Shown: positions 29,755-39,894 of the stretch, piece after piece | Layout of the letters: the number at the start of each line of letters is the position of its first letter | Numbering within the stretch: position 1 is the stretch's first letter | Notes under the pieces: model-generated | Seen by the model: only the letters and a program-made list of their open reading frames with translations | The model's database searches: none | Told to the model about the DNA's origin: nothing | Position numbers and translations under genes: made by a program | DNA from: an uncultured Saprospiraceae bacterium | GTDB lineage: Bacteria; Bacteroidota; Bacteroidia; Chitinophagales; Saprospiraceae | Assembly: GCA_938041445.1 (NCBI GenBank) | Contig: CALISO010000018.1 | Coordinates: 20,385-84,384 of the forward strand | DNA: 64,000 nt | Reading direction: 5' to 3'

Positions 29755-29804
29755 TTTAAGTGGTAGTCTACCGCTTAAGAATCATATGGATACACTGTCC
29801 ATAT
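29755..29804 (+). ncRNA. Two-hairpin structured leader upstream of prfA (candidate)
   Basis: TTAAGTGGTAG-T-CTACCGCTTAA (U.G on + RNA) and ATATGGA-TACACTG-TCCATAT. Confidence 0.35.
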
Positions 29805-29859
29805 CCTGCGTTAATCAACCTATACTCTCTTAAGCTACTTATCAAGAACCTCCTTTCTT

Positions 29860-30936
29860 ATGCTACTCAATAAACTCGAAGCAATACACCATAAATTTCT
29901 TGAGACTCAAGAAAAACTCTCAGATCCTGAAATTGTATCTGATGTGAAGCGATTCGCTAAACTTAATAAAGAATATAAGAAGCTCGACGAGGTAAATAAT
30001 ATTTACCAAGAGTATAAAACTCTGCTCAGCAATAAAGAGGAAGCATTAGAAATGCTCAAGGACGATGATCCTGAGATGAAAGAAATGGCAAAGATGGAGC
30101 TAGAATCAGCGAATCCTGCTATTGAAGCAATGGAAGAAAAGATTAAGGTCATCTTGATGCCAAAAGATCCAGACGATGATAAAGATGTCATCATGGAAAT
30201 CAGATCAGGTGCCGGTGGAGATGAGGCAAGTATATTCGCTGGAGACCTCTATCGGATGTACAATAAATACTTCGAGACTAAGAAATTCAAGACAGAGATT
30301 CTTGATATCAACGAAGGAAGCTCTGGTGGCTATAATAAAATCGTTCTAGAGATAACTGGTACAGATGTATATGGTGAACTCAAGTTTGAGTCTGGAGCTC
30401 ATAGAGTACAGAGGGTGCCTAAGACTGAATCACAAGGTCGTGTGCATACAAGTGCTGCTACTGTAGCCATCATCCCTATGTATGAACCAGATGAAATAAC
30501 AATTAAAAAAGAAGATCTTAGATGTGACCTATTCCGTGCAAGTGGTGCAGGTGGTCAGCACGTCAACAAGACTGAGTCAGGTGTGAGATTTACTCACTTG
30601 CCGACGGGAATAGTGGCAGAAAGTACTGACTCTAGGTCGCAGCACAAGAACCGTGGTATCGCGATGACCAGGCTCCAGATTAAAATCCAAAAAGCACAAG
30701 AAGAAGCAGTCTACAAAGAACAAAAAGCACAACGTAAATCACTGGTAGGTACAGGTGACAGGTCAGACAAAATCAGGACATACAATTATCCTCAGAATAG
30801 GGTCACTGATCATCGTATCAATCTTACACTATACAGTCTTGACAAGATCATAGAAGGTGACTTGGCTCCTGTAACTTCGGCATTAATACTCGCGGAAAAT
30901 GCTAGTAAAATGCAAGAAGAAGAAAGCCTTAGTTAG
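29860..30936 (+). CDS. prfA: Peptide chain release factor 1
   Basis: RASGAGGQHVNKTESGVRFTHLPTGIV GGQ motif; RSGAGGDEASIFAGDLYRMY. Confidence 0.96.
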   Translation: MLLNKLEAIHHKFLETQEKLSDPEIVSDVKRFAKLNKEYKKLDEVNNIYQEYKTLLSNKEEALEMLKDDDPEMKEMAKMELESANPAIEAMEEKIKVILMPKDPDDDKDVIMEIRSGAGGDEASIFAGDLYRMYNKYFETKKFKTEILDINEGSSGGYNKIVLEITGTDVYGELKFESGAHRVQRVPKTESQGRVHTSAATVAIIPMYEPDEITIKKEDLRCDLFRASGAGGQHVNKTESGVRFTHLPTGIVAESTDSRSQHKNRGIAMTRLQIKIQKAQEEAVYKEQKAQRKSLVGTGDRSDKIRTYNYPQNRVTDHRINLTLYSLDKIIEGDLAPVTSALILAENASKMQEEESLS

Positions 30937-31006
30937 GAGATTGGCATTTTATCAGTTGATGGATTACCATAGCTCCTAAAAAAGCGTAAATTTGCCTCGC
31001 ATTTGA

Positions 31007-31090
31007 GCCCAAGTGCTGGAACTGGTAGACAGGCATGGTTGAGGGCCATGTGTCCTTCGGGACGTGAAGGTTCGATTCCTTTCTTGGGCA
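31007..31090 (+). tRNA. tRNA-Leu (GAG)
   Basis: GCCCAAG/CTTGGGC acceptor, anticodon arm CATGG-TTGAGGG-CCATG, long variable arm, GGTTCGATTCC; discriminator A, CCA not encoded. Confidence 0.95.
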
Positions 31091-31103
31091 CTCAGTAAAT
31101 TAC

Positions 31104-31144
31104 AAAGGCAAATAGATCATACCTAGACTCTATTTGCCTTTTTT
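31104..31144 (+). terminator. tRNA-Leu(GAG) terminator
   Basis: AAAGGCAAATAGA...TCTATTTGCCTTT + T-run. Confidence 0.88.
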
Positions 31145-31254
31145 AATGATTACAAAAAGGGTTAAAATCCGATTATAACGAATGCAATAGTGGTAATCTT
31201 CGTTTCGATTATAGTCAAATGACAACCTACAGTTTATTTTAAAATATCACCGAC

Positions 31255-31911
31255 ATGTCAACATTCTTAAAAACAGTCAAGCTCTCTACTCTACTTTTAA
31301 TGGTTTCTCTCCTATTCGTCCAATGTTGGAAAAGCCCTGAGAAGTTACCCAAGTATAAAAAAGAGTTCAAAGCTCAAATTGAGAAATTTGAAAAGCAAAA
31401 GGATAAAACTGATAAGAAAATTGAAGAAGGAGTAAGTGAGCTTACAGGTATAGAGAAGGCACTCGCTGACGCTAAGAATGTAGATAAAGAATTCAACAGA
31501 GTGTACACAGACTGGAAGCGAGTGGATAATAACGTTCAGTCTCTCTACAAAGACTATGAAAAACTTAAAGAAGATGCAGACAACCTCTTTAATGCAATGA
31601 CAGAGCAGACGGCATCTATCCGAGATCAGACGAGCAAGTCGCAGCTAATGTCTGCAATCACAAAGATCAGAGCTGACTATGATGTCAACTTGAAAAGAAC
31701 CTCTGTAGCTGTCAACAAACTAAAAAACCTCCACGTCGAAGCACTTGATATTATCAAAGGGCTAGAAGTGGCTGTAGCTCTTGGTCAGATATCAGAAATT
31801 AATTCTGGACTACAGGGAATCGAAGATCGTGTAGCAGATATAATGACTGATCTTAATCAGAGTATCGCTGAGAGCAAGGCTTTGTATGACGAAAAAATTG
31901 GGAACTTCTAA
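31255..31911 (+). CDS. Predicted coiled-coil lipoprotein
   Basis: LLLMVSLLFVQC lipobox, Lys/Glu-rich heptads. Confidence 0.65.
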   Translation: MSTFLKTVKLSTLLLMVSLLFVQCWKSPEKLPKYKKEFKAQIEKFEKQKDKTDKKIEEGVSELTGIEKALADAKNVDKEFNRVYTDWKRVDNNVQSLYKDYEKLKEDADNLFNAMTEQTASIRDQTSKSQLMSAITKIRADYDVNLKRTSVAVNKLKNLHVEALDIIKGLEVAVALGQISEINSGLQGIEDRVADIMTDLNQSIAESKALYDEKIGNF

Positions 31912-31946
31912 TTGAATTCTATTTTCTTGTATCAAATCATATCACT

Positions 31947-32474
31947 TTGAAAGTGCTCAATATTCATCGACGTAAAATCAATCAACCTAAGGTTGAGGTC
32001 GTCAATATATTGAGAACACTCTCCACTGAGGATGATCTGATATGGCCAAAAAAACACTGGCCAAGGATTAAATTCAACGATGGTATGCAGGTGGGAGCAG
32101 CTGGTGGACATGGCCCGATTAGGTACTCTATCGAGAAGTGCAATCTGGAAGGATTAGTTCTATTTAGATTCTCAAAGCCACTTGGTTTTAATGGAATTCA
32201 CAAATTTGAAATTGAAGCAGTAGATGAATATGAGACTATGGTAACTCATACCATTGATATTCACACTGAAGGCAAAGGCACACTTCAGTGGCTATTTGCG
32301 GTCAAACCTCTTCACAATGCGTTGATTGAAGATTTACTTGACAATATTGAAAATCATTTTTCGGAAACTAAGAAATCCACCCAGTGGAGTCCGTGGGTTA
32401 AATTATTGAGGAGGCAGATTAAATCTAGAGTTGAGAAAAAGAAGATCAAAAAAAGAAATGCGCAAATTGCCTGA
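31947..32474 (+). CDS. SRPBCC-like hypothetical protein
   Basis: WPKKHWPRIKFNDGMQVGAAGGHGPIRYSIE...; TTG start. Confidence 0.5.
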   Translation: MKVLNIHRRKINQPKVEVVNILRTLSTEDDLIWPKKHWPRIKFNDGMQVGAAGGHGPIRYSIEKCNLEGLVLFRFSKPLGFNGIHKFEIEAVDEYETMVTHTIDIHTEGKGTLQWLFAVKPLHNALIEDLLDNIENHFSETKKSTQWSPWVKLLRRQIKSRVEKKKIKKRNAQIA

Positions 32475-32504
32475 TTTACACAAGTAATTCGGATTTTACA
32501 CTCG

Positions 32505-33647
32505 ATGCATTTACCACCATATTATTCTCCAGACTCTGCTAGCCTTTATTTACACATTCCATTTTGCCGTAAGGCTTGTCACTATTGTAATTTCCACTTC
32601 TCAACTCAGACCTCTTATCAAGACGAAATGATACAAGCGATAGTTGCTGAACTGACACTACGCAAGGATGAGATGAAGAATAAGTGTATTACTACGATAT
32701 ACTTTGGTGGAGGTACGCCTTCTGTGATGACGTCCAATCAATTGACGCAAATATTAGAAACAATCAATTCTCACTACTCCGTGGCGACTGATGTCGAAAT
32801 TACATTCGAAGCAAATCCGGATGACTTGTCCCATGATTACTTATCAATGTTGCATCGTGTAGGAGTAAATCGACTCAGCATAGGGCTGCAATCATTCCAC
32901 GAGAAAGAGCTCATCTGGATGAATCGAAGTCATTCTGCAGATCAGAGCATTGCCATCTTAGATATTTTAGAGTCGGACTTTGACTTTGATTATTCGGCAG
33001 ATTTGATATTCGGGATTCCGGGGAGTTCACTTCAAGATTGGGAAGACAACCTTAACACTCTTTCTAGATATCGAGCTCCTCATATCAGTTGCTACAATCT
33101 CACAGTAGAACCAGGTACTGCTCTATACCAAAATACTCAATCAGGTAAGAACGTACCGCTCACTGACGAAGTCCAATCAAGGTTATACATTCTGACACAT
33201 CAGTATCTTACAAGTAAGAAATACGACCACTATGAGATTAGTAATTATGCTCAAGAAGGCAAGTTTTCCAAGCACAATACTGGATACTGGTTTGGTAATC
33301 ATTATATCGGCATTGGCCCAGGAGCACACTCTTATAATGGAACATCGCGATCTTGGAATGTAGCAAATAATGCTCTATATCTTACAAGTCTCAGTGAGCA
33401 ACACCTTCCCAAAGAACAAGAAATGCTCTCTATGTCTAATCAGTACAATGAACGCATTATGGTAGGGCTTCGCACTAAGTGGGGAGTAGATTCAAGGACT
33501 CTTAATCTAAATGCTACACAAAGTGAATTTGTCAAAGAACTTTCAGCAACCGATAAAGCAATTCTATCAAATGATCGGATCATCCTTACAGAAGAAGGGC
33601 GGCTACAGAGTGATAGTATATCAGCACAGTTATTTCTAGAAGAATAA
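32505..33647 (+). CDS. hemW: Radical SAM heme chaperone HemW (coproporphyrinogen III oxidase-like)
   Basis: YLHIPFCRKACHYCNFHFS, YFGGGTPSVM, RLSIGLQSFHEKEL. Confidence 0.94.
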   Translation: MHLPPYYSPDSASLYLHIPFCRKACHYCNFHFSTQTSYQDEMIQAIVAELTLRKDEMKNKCITTIYFGGGTPSVMTSNQLTQILETINSHYSVATDVEITFEANPDDLSHDYLSMLHRVGVNRLSIGLQSFHEKELIWMNRSHSADQSIAILDILESDFDFDYSADLIFGIPGSSLQDWEDNLNTLSRYRAPHISCYNLTVEPGTALYQNTQSGKNVPLTDEVQSRLYILTHQYLTSKKYDHYEISNYAQEGKFSKHNTGYWFGNHYIGIGPGAHSYNGTSRSWNVANNALYLTSLSEQHLPKEQEMLSMSNQYNERIMVGLRTKWGVDSRTLNLNATQSEFVKELSATDKAILSNDRIILTEEGRLQSDSISAQLFLEE

Positions 33648-33668
33648 AAAGACCAAAAGCTATAAAAC

Positions 33669-33703
33669 AAAAAACTGCAGAGCCCAGTGACTCTGCGTTT
33701 TTT
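33669..33703 (+). terminator. Terminator after hemW
   Basis: GCAGAG-CCCAGTGA-CTCTGC-GTTTTTT. Confidence 0.8.
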
Positions 33704-33747
33704 GGATGTAAGATGACAATTACAAAATCAGGTATTATCTTTCAAGT

Positions 33748-36700
33748 ATGAAACATATCTTCTTCCTGATACTTTGCTTCTTTGTCACTAACATCACGCA
33801 TGGCCAATCTTGGGAAACTGACCGAGCCAAATTACAATCGGATGGATCACTAACCTACTCAGAAGATGCAGATCGCAATCGTATTCCAGACTTCAGTCAC
33901 GCGGGATATCGTGGCGGAGGAGTGGCCATACCCAATGTGCCAGTAAAGCAGATCATAACACCTATTGAAGGAGATAATACCACTCATATCCAAGATGCAA
34001 TAGATGCAGTCAGTGCCTTGGACCAAGATAGCAATGGCTTCAGAGGAGCTGTCTTACTAGAAGCTGGCCAATACCCAGTTAGTGGTCAGATATTCATTGA
34101 TACTGATGGCGTTGTACTCAGAGGAATAGGTGATGGCAGAGATACACAAGACTCAACTGTCATCTTCGGTACAGGTAATATCCCAAATCAGCGAGACCTT
34201 ATCGTCATAGGTGGGGGAAGTGAGACTCGATGGGCAGATGATGCACCTAATACACGTCAAAATATCACTTCTGACTTCGTACAGATAGGAAGTCGATCGA
34301 TGGATGTGGAAGACGGATCTACCTATAATGTCGGAGACAATATCATCATCTTTCATCCTTGTACTGCAGAGTGGTTAGCAGCCATCGATGGTGGAGGGAC
34401 AGACGATGATCCCAACTGGTCAGTGGGTCAATATCCCATCGTCTATAATCGCTACATCACGGACATTTCAGAGAATACTATCACGGTAGATGCACCTGTA
34501 TATAATCACCTTGATAGAAACCTTGCACAATCATATATCTACGTCTATAGCAGAGAAGGACTAGTCACTAACGTAGGTATCGAGAACCTCAATGTCCAAA
34601 TCGAATCCCTAGGAGGAACAGACGAAAATCATATTTGGAATAGTATCCAATTTACACAAGTGGAAGATGCGTGGGTAAGAAATGTTACTGTTTCAGGATT
34701 CGGCTTATCAGGCATCAGAACAAGTACTGCAAGTAGGATCAGCGTCATCAATGTACAGTCTGTCGACCCAGTAGCCCAAGTCACTGGAGCACGTATGTAC
34801 AACTTTAATGCCTATCGTAATTCTAATGGTATCCTCTTCGACAATTGTTATGCTCGGAATGGTCGACACCACTATGTCTCTAATGGTACCTCTACAGCAT
34901 CAGGGATCGTTGTTCTCAGAAGCATATCCGAACATCCTAAGTCCACAAGTGAGGGTCACCGTCACTGGTCTACGGGGATGCTATTCGACAATCTGATAGA
35001 TATTGGTAGTTTCCCGAGTAGTATAAACACATTGGCGTTTTATAATCGTGGTGATGCAGGGACAGGACACGGTTGGTCTGCTGCTCACTCAGTGATGTGG
35101 AATTGTGAAACTGATAGACCAGGTACCGATGCTGGTATCATCATCGAACAGCCACCCACAGCACAAAACTATGCGATCGGCTGCAAGGGCAACCTCACAT
35201 TAGAAGGACCATTCAATCAGCCTAAAGGATATATCGAAGGAGCTAATAATCCTGATCAACTCATTCCAGTTTCACTTTACGAAGCACAGCTACTGCATCG
35301 TACTGAGACAGTCATTAGCAACTTCGAAGCATCAGAGACTATAGCAGCAGTGGGAGAGCCGATTACATTTTTGCCCGATATCCAAGGGAATCCCACAACC
35401 TCTGTATGGCACTTCGGAGACGGTGCTACACCACCAACAATCACAGGTGATGGACCTCACCAAGTATCATACTCATCAGAAGGTGCAAAGACAATCACAC
35501 TGACAATCAGTAATGGCACTAGTAGTCACTCAGAGACCAAGACAGCCTATGTCACTATAGACAATACTGACTTCTTTGCAAGAGATGATACCGATGAAGT
35601 ACTTCCAAATGCTGGGGTCAATACTCCAGTGTTGGATAATGACTCTACGCCTGTCGTTAATGAGAATTTCAGTATCGAACTAGACGGTGTGAATGATTAT
35701 ATCGTTTATGACGCTACCACTATCCTCGAGCACTATCCATTCTCGATGATGGTATGGGTCAAGACAACAAGTGCTGCTGATCAAACTGTTCTCTATAATG
35801 GTAACGCCAACTCAAATATCTCTGGCAACACCCTCTCTATTCGGTCAGGTAGAGCTACTCTTGAGGCTGGGTTGTTCGTAACGTCAACTACACGAGAGAC
35901 TATCTCCGATAGCAACACAATTAATGATGGGATGTGGCACCATATCGCAGGGGTATTCATAAGCCCGACTGAGAGGCACCTCTATGTAGATGGTGTACTC
36001 GTGGCTTCAGATGATGCTCCACTGGAGAATATCAGTGCTCGACTTTGGAGATGGAGTGTGGGCAATCGCATAGATGCAGACCCAGATGATGACTGGGTAG
36101 AAGGAGAGGTAGACGAGGTCCGAGCATACAACGCTATATTGACGGCTAATGAAATCCAAGAGGTGATGTTAGGCGGTGATTGCAATAATTCAGATCGACT
36201 CTTTTACTGGAACTTTGATAATCAACCTACTGTGGCTGTCCAGGATGAATTCAACTTCTTCGATGGAGATATCGAAGGTGGAATTATTAGACTCACTGAT
36301 CTGCCGATAAATGTCCTAGAGATTGTCATATCCGATCTGCCGTCAAATGGAACTGCGACTATTACTGAAGACCTTGAAATACGGTATGAGCCTAATGAAA
36401 ATTTCTTGGGGATGGATAGTCTAACATATACCCTATTCCTAGGTGAATGTGATAGTACTTCTGCTATAGTAGTCTATGAAGTCACTGAAGATGCCATATC
36501 CTCAACAGATGACTCATCTTCTTCTGCACAACCAGTTATCCTCTACCCTAATCCAACGAATGGAATCATCCACATCAATATCGATGATATCAAACGTATC
36601 CAACTATATGATAAAGCAGGTAGGTATATCGATGATTTCCCTCTACAACCAACTATCAATCTCAGCCACTTAGATGATGGAGTCTATATTATCAACATAG

Positions 36701-36750
36701 AAGATTCCAAGGGTAATATCTCAAGTGAACAGGTAATCAAGATGCAATAA
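33748..36750 (+). CDS. Large secreted T9SS protein: parallel beta-helix (pectate-lyase-like) + PKD + LamG + sorting domain
   Basis: DGVVLRGIGDGRDTQDSTVIFG; VWHFGDGATPPTI..GAKTITLTISNG; FSIELDGVNDYIVYD..WHHIAGVF; LYPNPTNGIIHI. Confidence 0.8.
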   Translation: MKHIFFLILCFFVTNITHGQSWETDRAKLQSDGSLTYSEDADRNRIPDFSHAGYRGGGVAIPNVPVKQIITPIEGDNTTHIQDAIDAVSALDQDSNGFRGAVLLEAGQYPVSGQIFIDTDGVVLRGIGDGRDTQDSTVIFGTGNIPNQRDLIVIGGGSETRWADDAPNTRQNITSDFVQIGSRSMDVEDGSTYNVGDNIIIFHPCTAEWLAAIDGGGTDDDPNWSVGQYPIVYNRYITDISENTITVDAPVYNHLDRNLAQSYIYVYSREGLVTNVGIENLNVQIESLGGTDENHIWNSIQFTQVEDAWVRNVTVSGFGLSGIRTSTASRISVINVQSVDPVAQVTGARMYNFNAYRNSNGILFDNCYARNGRHHYVSNGTSTASGIVVLRSISEHPKSTSEGHRHWSTGMLFDNLIDIGSFPSSINTLAFYNRGDAGTGHGWSAAHSVMWNCETDRPGTDAGIIIEQPPTAQNYAIGCKGNLTLEGPFNQPKGYIEGANNPDQLIPVSLYEAQLLHRTETVISNFEASETIAAVGEPITFLPDIQGNPTTSVWHFGDGATPPTITGDGPHQVSYSSEGAKTITLTISNGTSSHSETKTAYVTIDNTDFFARDDTDEVLPNAGVNTPVLDNDSTPVVNENFSIELDGVNDYIVYDATTILEHYPFSMMVWVKTTSAADQTVLYNGNANSNISGNTLSIRSGRATLEAGLFVTSTTRETISDSNTINDGMWHHIAGVFISPTERHLYVDGVLVASDDAPLENISARLWRWSVGNRIDADPDDDWVEGEVDEVRAYNAILTANEIQEVMLGGDCNNSDRLFYWNFDNQPTVAVQDEFNFFDGDIEGGIIRLTDLPINVLEIVISDLPSNGTATITEDLEIRYEPNENFLGMDSLTYTLFLGECDSTSAIVVYEVTEDAISSTDDSSSSAQPVILYPNPTNGIIHINIDDIKRIQLYDKAGRYIDDFPLQPTINLSHLDDGVYIINIEDSKGNISSEQVIKMQ

Positions 36751-37089
36751 ATGACACCAGAAGAAATCGTACAACAGCAGGTCATCGCCTATAATGCTAG
36801 AGATATAGAAGCCTTCTCTAGATGCCACCATAAGGATGTAGAGCTCTACAGACTTGGGGAATTAAAACCATTCGTCAAAGGTCGTGATGCACTATATGAC
36901 CGATATAAATCTATATTTGAAGAGTCCCCTAATCTACATACTGATGTTGTACAAAGGATGGTACTAGGAGATACCGTAATTGACAAGGAAGTGATTGTGG
37001 GTCGATCAGGTGTGGGCACCTCCCACTTCATCGCAATTTATCAGGTAGAAAAGTCTATGATCTACAGAGTGCATTTTGTTAGCCAATAA
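36751..37089 (+). CDS. SnoaL/NTF2-like protein
   Basis: QVIAYNARDIEAFSRCHHKDVELYRLGE...GRDALYDRYKSIFEESPNLHTDV. Confidence 0.75.
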   Translation: MTPEEIVQQQVIAYNARDIEAFSRCHHKDVELYRLGELKPFVKGRDALYDRYKSIFEESPNLHTDVVQRMVLGDTVIDKEVIVGRSGVGTSHFIAIYQVEKSMIYRVHFVSQ

Positions 37090-37095
37090 ATAAAA

Positions 37096-37121
37096 AAAGC
37101 AGAGCCTATCGACTCTGCTTT
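37096..37121. terminator. Convergent terminator between NTF2-like gene and typA
   Basis: AAAGCAGAG-CCTATCGA-CTCTGCTTT. Confidence 0.82.
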
Positions 37122-37144
37122 CTTATAAATTAGTGTAGCGCAGC

Positions 37145-38941
37145 CTATCTACTTGCTCGCTTTCTATCATGTTCTTTCAAGAGTATCTTTCTAAGTCTTA
37201 GACTCTCTGGAGTCACTTCTACGTATTCATCCGCTTGGATGTACTCAAGTGCTTCCTCAAGAGTGAAGATGATTGGTGGAGCTAACTTCACCTTTGCATC
37301 TGCGCCTGATGATCTCATATTGGACATCTTTTTAGTCTTAGTGACATTGATTGCGATATCCATTGGTCTTGTATTCTCACCGATTACTTGACCCTCATAG
37401 ATTGCTTCGTTAGACTCTACGAAGAACTTACCTCTATCTTGTAGGTTGTTGAGTGAGTAAGGAATCGCCTTACCCATCTCCATACTGATGAGTGATCCGT
37501 TGATTCTTCCTGTTATCTCTCCTTTATGTGGTTGATACTCAAGGTACCTGTGTGACATAATTGCCTGACCTGCAGTTGCAGTCATCATATATGTTCTCAA
37601 TCCAATAATACCTCTTGATGGGATGTGAAATTCGATGACAGTTCTATCACCTTTCTGTTCCATCGTGAGCATTTCACCTTTACGCTGAGTGACGGACTCG
37701 ATTGCCTTACCCGATAACTCTGTGGGTAAGTCAACAGTAAGGAACTCGATTGGCTCACACTTACGACCATCTATCTCCTTGATGATCACCTGAGGTTGCC
37801 CGATCTGTAGTTCATATCCTTCTCTACGCATTGTCTCGATCAGTACTGAGAGGTGAAGAACACCTCTACCAAATACTGTAAACGTATCTGCCGTAGCTCC
37901 TGGCTCTACTCTGAGTGCTAGATTCTTCTCTAGTTCTTTTTCTAATCTTTCCTTGATGTGTCTTGATGTCACGAACTTTCCTTCCTTACCAAAGAATGGC
38001 GAGTCGTTAATCGAGAAGACCATTGACATCGTTGGCTCATCAATCTTGATTGTCTCAAGTGCTTCTGGATTCTCGAAGTCAGCAACGGTATCACCAATCT
38101 CAAATCCTTCTAGCCCTAGAATAGCACAGATATCACCTGCATTGACAACTTTAGCCTTAGTCTTATTGAACCCTTCAAATGTGTAGAGTTCTTTGATCTT
38201 TGACTTCACTATTGACCCATCTCTCTTCACGAGTGAGACATTCTGATTATCCAAGAGTGTCCCTCTTCTGAGTTTACCGACAGCTATCCTTCCCTTGAAT
38301 GTTGAAAAATCTAGTGATGTGATTAATAGTTGTGGTGTACCTTCATCAACCTTAGGATAAGGCACATGCTCGATGATTTGATCCATCAAGTATGTGATAT
38401 TAGTAGTTGGTGTAGCGTGGTCTTCTCCCATCCAACCAAACTTAGCCGAACCAAATACTGTAGGGAAGTCAAGTTGTTCCTCAGAAGCATCTAGACTAAA
38501 CATCAAGTCAAACACCTTATCTACTGCCTCATCTGGAGTACAGTTTTCTTTATCTACCTTATTGACGACTACAATAACTTTAAGGTCAAGTTCTATTGCT
38601 TTCTGCAATACGAATCTTGTCTGTGGCATCGGCCCTTCAAATGCATCAACTAGAAGGACTACGCCATCAGCCATATTCAATACTCTCTCTACCTCACCAC
38701 CAAAATCGGCGTGACCAGGGGTATCAATAATGTTGATCTTATGATCCTTATAGTTTACTGAGACATTCTTTGCCAATATGGTAATTCCTCTTTCTCTCTC
38801 GAGGTCGTTATTATCCATAATGAGCTCACCTGGAGTCTCATGATCTCCGAAGAGTTTTCCTGCCAGAAGCATCTTGTCTACTAGTGTCGTTTTACCGTGA
38901 TCGACGTGAGCAATAATGGCAATGTTCTTAATCTTTTGCAT
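37145..38941 (-). CDS. typA: Translational GTPase TypA/BipA
   Basis: IIAHVDHGKTTLVDKML, RGITILAKNVS, DTPGHADFGGEVERVL. Confidence 0.96.
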   Translation of the reverse strand: MQKIKNIAIIAHVDHGKTTLVDKMLLAGKLFGDHETPGELIMDNNDLERERGITILAKNVSVNYKDHKINIIDTPGHADFGGEVERVLNMADGVVLLVDAFEGPMPQTRFVLQKAIELDLKVIVVVNKVDKENCTPDEAVDKVFDLMFSLDASEEQLDFPTVFGSAKFGWMGEDHATPTTNITYLMDQIIEHVPYPKVDEGTPQLLITSLDFSTFKGRIAVGKLRRGTLLDNQNVSLVKRDGSIVKSKIKELYTFEGFNKTKAKVVNAGDICAILGLEGFEIGDTVADFENPEALETIKIDEPTMSMVFSINDSPFFGKEGKFVTSRHIKERLEKELEKNLALRVEPGATADTFTVFGRGVLHLSVLIETMRREGYELQIGQPQVIIKEIDGRKCEPIEFLTVDLPTELSGKAIESVTQRKGEMLTMEQKGDRTVIEFHIPSRGIIGLRTYMMTATAGQAIMSHRYLEYQPHKGEITGRINGSLISMEMGKAIPYSLNNLQDRGKFFVESNEAIYEGQVIGENTRPMDIAINVTKTKKMSNMRSSGADAKVKLAPPIIFTLEEALEYIQADEYVEVTPESLRLRKILLKEHDRKRASR

Positions 38942-38962
38942 AGGGTGTATTCATTGAAGCCG

Positions 38963-38970
38963 CAAAAGTA
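38963..38970 (-). promoter_or_regulatory. -7 element of typA
   Basis: CAAAAGTA on + (TACTTTTG on -); no clear -33. Confidence 0.4.
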
Positions 38971-39132
38971 CTCTTATTATTGATATACAGTCGATTATGG
39001 TTGTGACTATTATGGTTTCTAGTGTAAAGAGTAGCGCTATTTAACTAATAATCTTGATAATTGAATAAAGATGCGAATAGAATTCTTATCTAAGATTGTT
39101 GATTACTGGTATTACCATCATCTATGTAGTCA

Positions 39133-39744
39133 CTACTTTCCACCATATATAGCTGCAACAGATTTACCTGCGAGTATGTGGGGAACAATCTTTTCAAGTC
39201 GTTTTCTTTTGGTGGATTCTTGCTTAGCACTTGCAATATAGTCAGCATAACCTCTTTTTTTAGCTTGACTAAGTGAGTCAAATGCTGCTGAAAGACTTGA
39301 ATCTTTCTTAAGTGCTTTCTCTAGGTACTCAGGTAAGATTAAGGGTTTATGACCTGTGGTTACCTTCTTGGTAGGTGGAACAACTTTACCATCTCGCTGA
39401 TTTTGGATTGCCTCTTCCATATAAAAGATAATGTCCTTATCTGGTAATTTTCCAACTTCATCAAACTTCCAATGTCTCATCGCCTTAGTCTTACCCTCTT
39501 GTGCATTGGTCAATACACCTCTCGGATCAGACAAAAAGACACCTTGAAAAAACCATATCCCATACCAATCCTTGAACTGGGCTAGAGCAAATACATTCTT
39601 GCCATTTAAAGTATAAGTAGGAAACTGCCATTTGTAAGTTTCCTCTACTTCAGTTGATAGAGCAAGATGGCGCAAATGATTAATACTATCTTTCCAAGCT
39701 GATTCTTTACTAAAGAATTGATCTAATTGCTGTTGCTTAGTCAT
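39133..39744 (-). CDS. DUF1801 + YdeI/OmdA-like protein
   Basis: WQFPTYTLNGKNVFALAQFKDWYGIWFF; C-term KKRGYADYIASAKQESTKRKRLEKIVPHI. Confidence 0.78.
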   Translation of the reverse strand: MTKQQQLDQFFSKESAWKDSINHLRHLALSTEVEETYKWQFPTYTLNGKNVFALAQFKDWYGIWFFQGVFLSDPRGVLTNAQEGKTKAMRHWKFDEVGKLPDKDIIFYMEEAIQNQRDGKVVPPTKKVTTGHKPLILPEYLEKALKKDSSLSAAFDSLSQAKKRGYADYIASAKQESTKRKRLEKIVPHILAGKSVAAIYGGK

Positions 39745-39894
39745 TGTTAGTTAGATGATTTCTCTTGAGTGTTCAAATGACTCTAAAATACTTCATTTGC
39801 ACTTCATTTGACATTCTATTTCATTCTAAAGATAGGATTCAGTACGTTTGTACGGCAAAGAGATTGATTATAAATTTAAATACAATAAACGACT

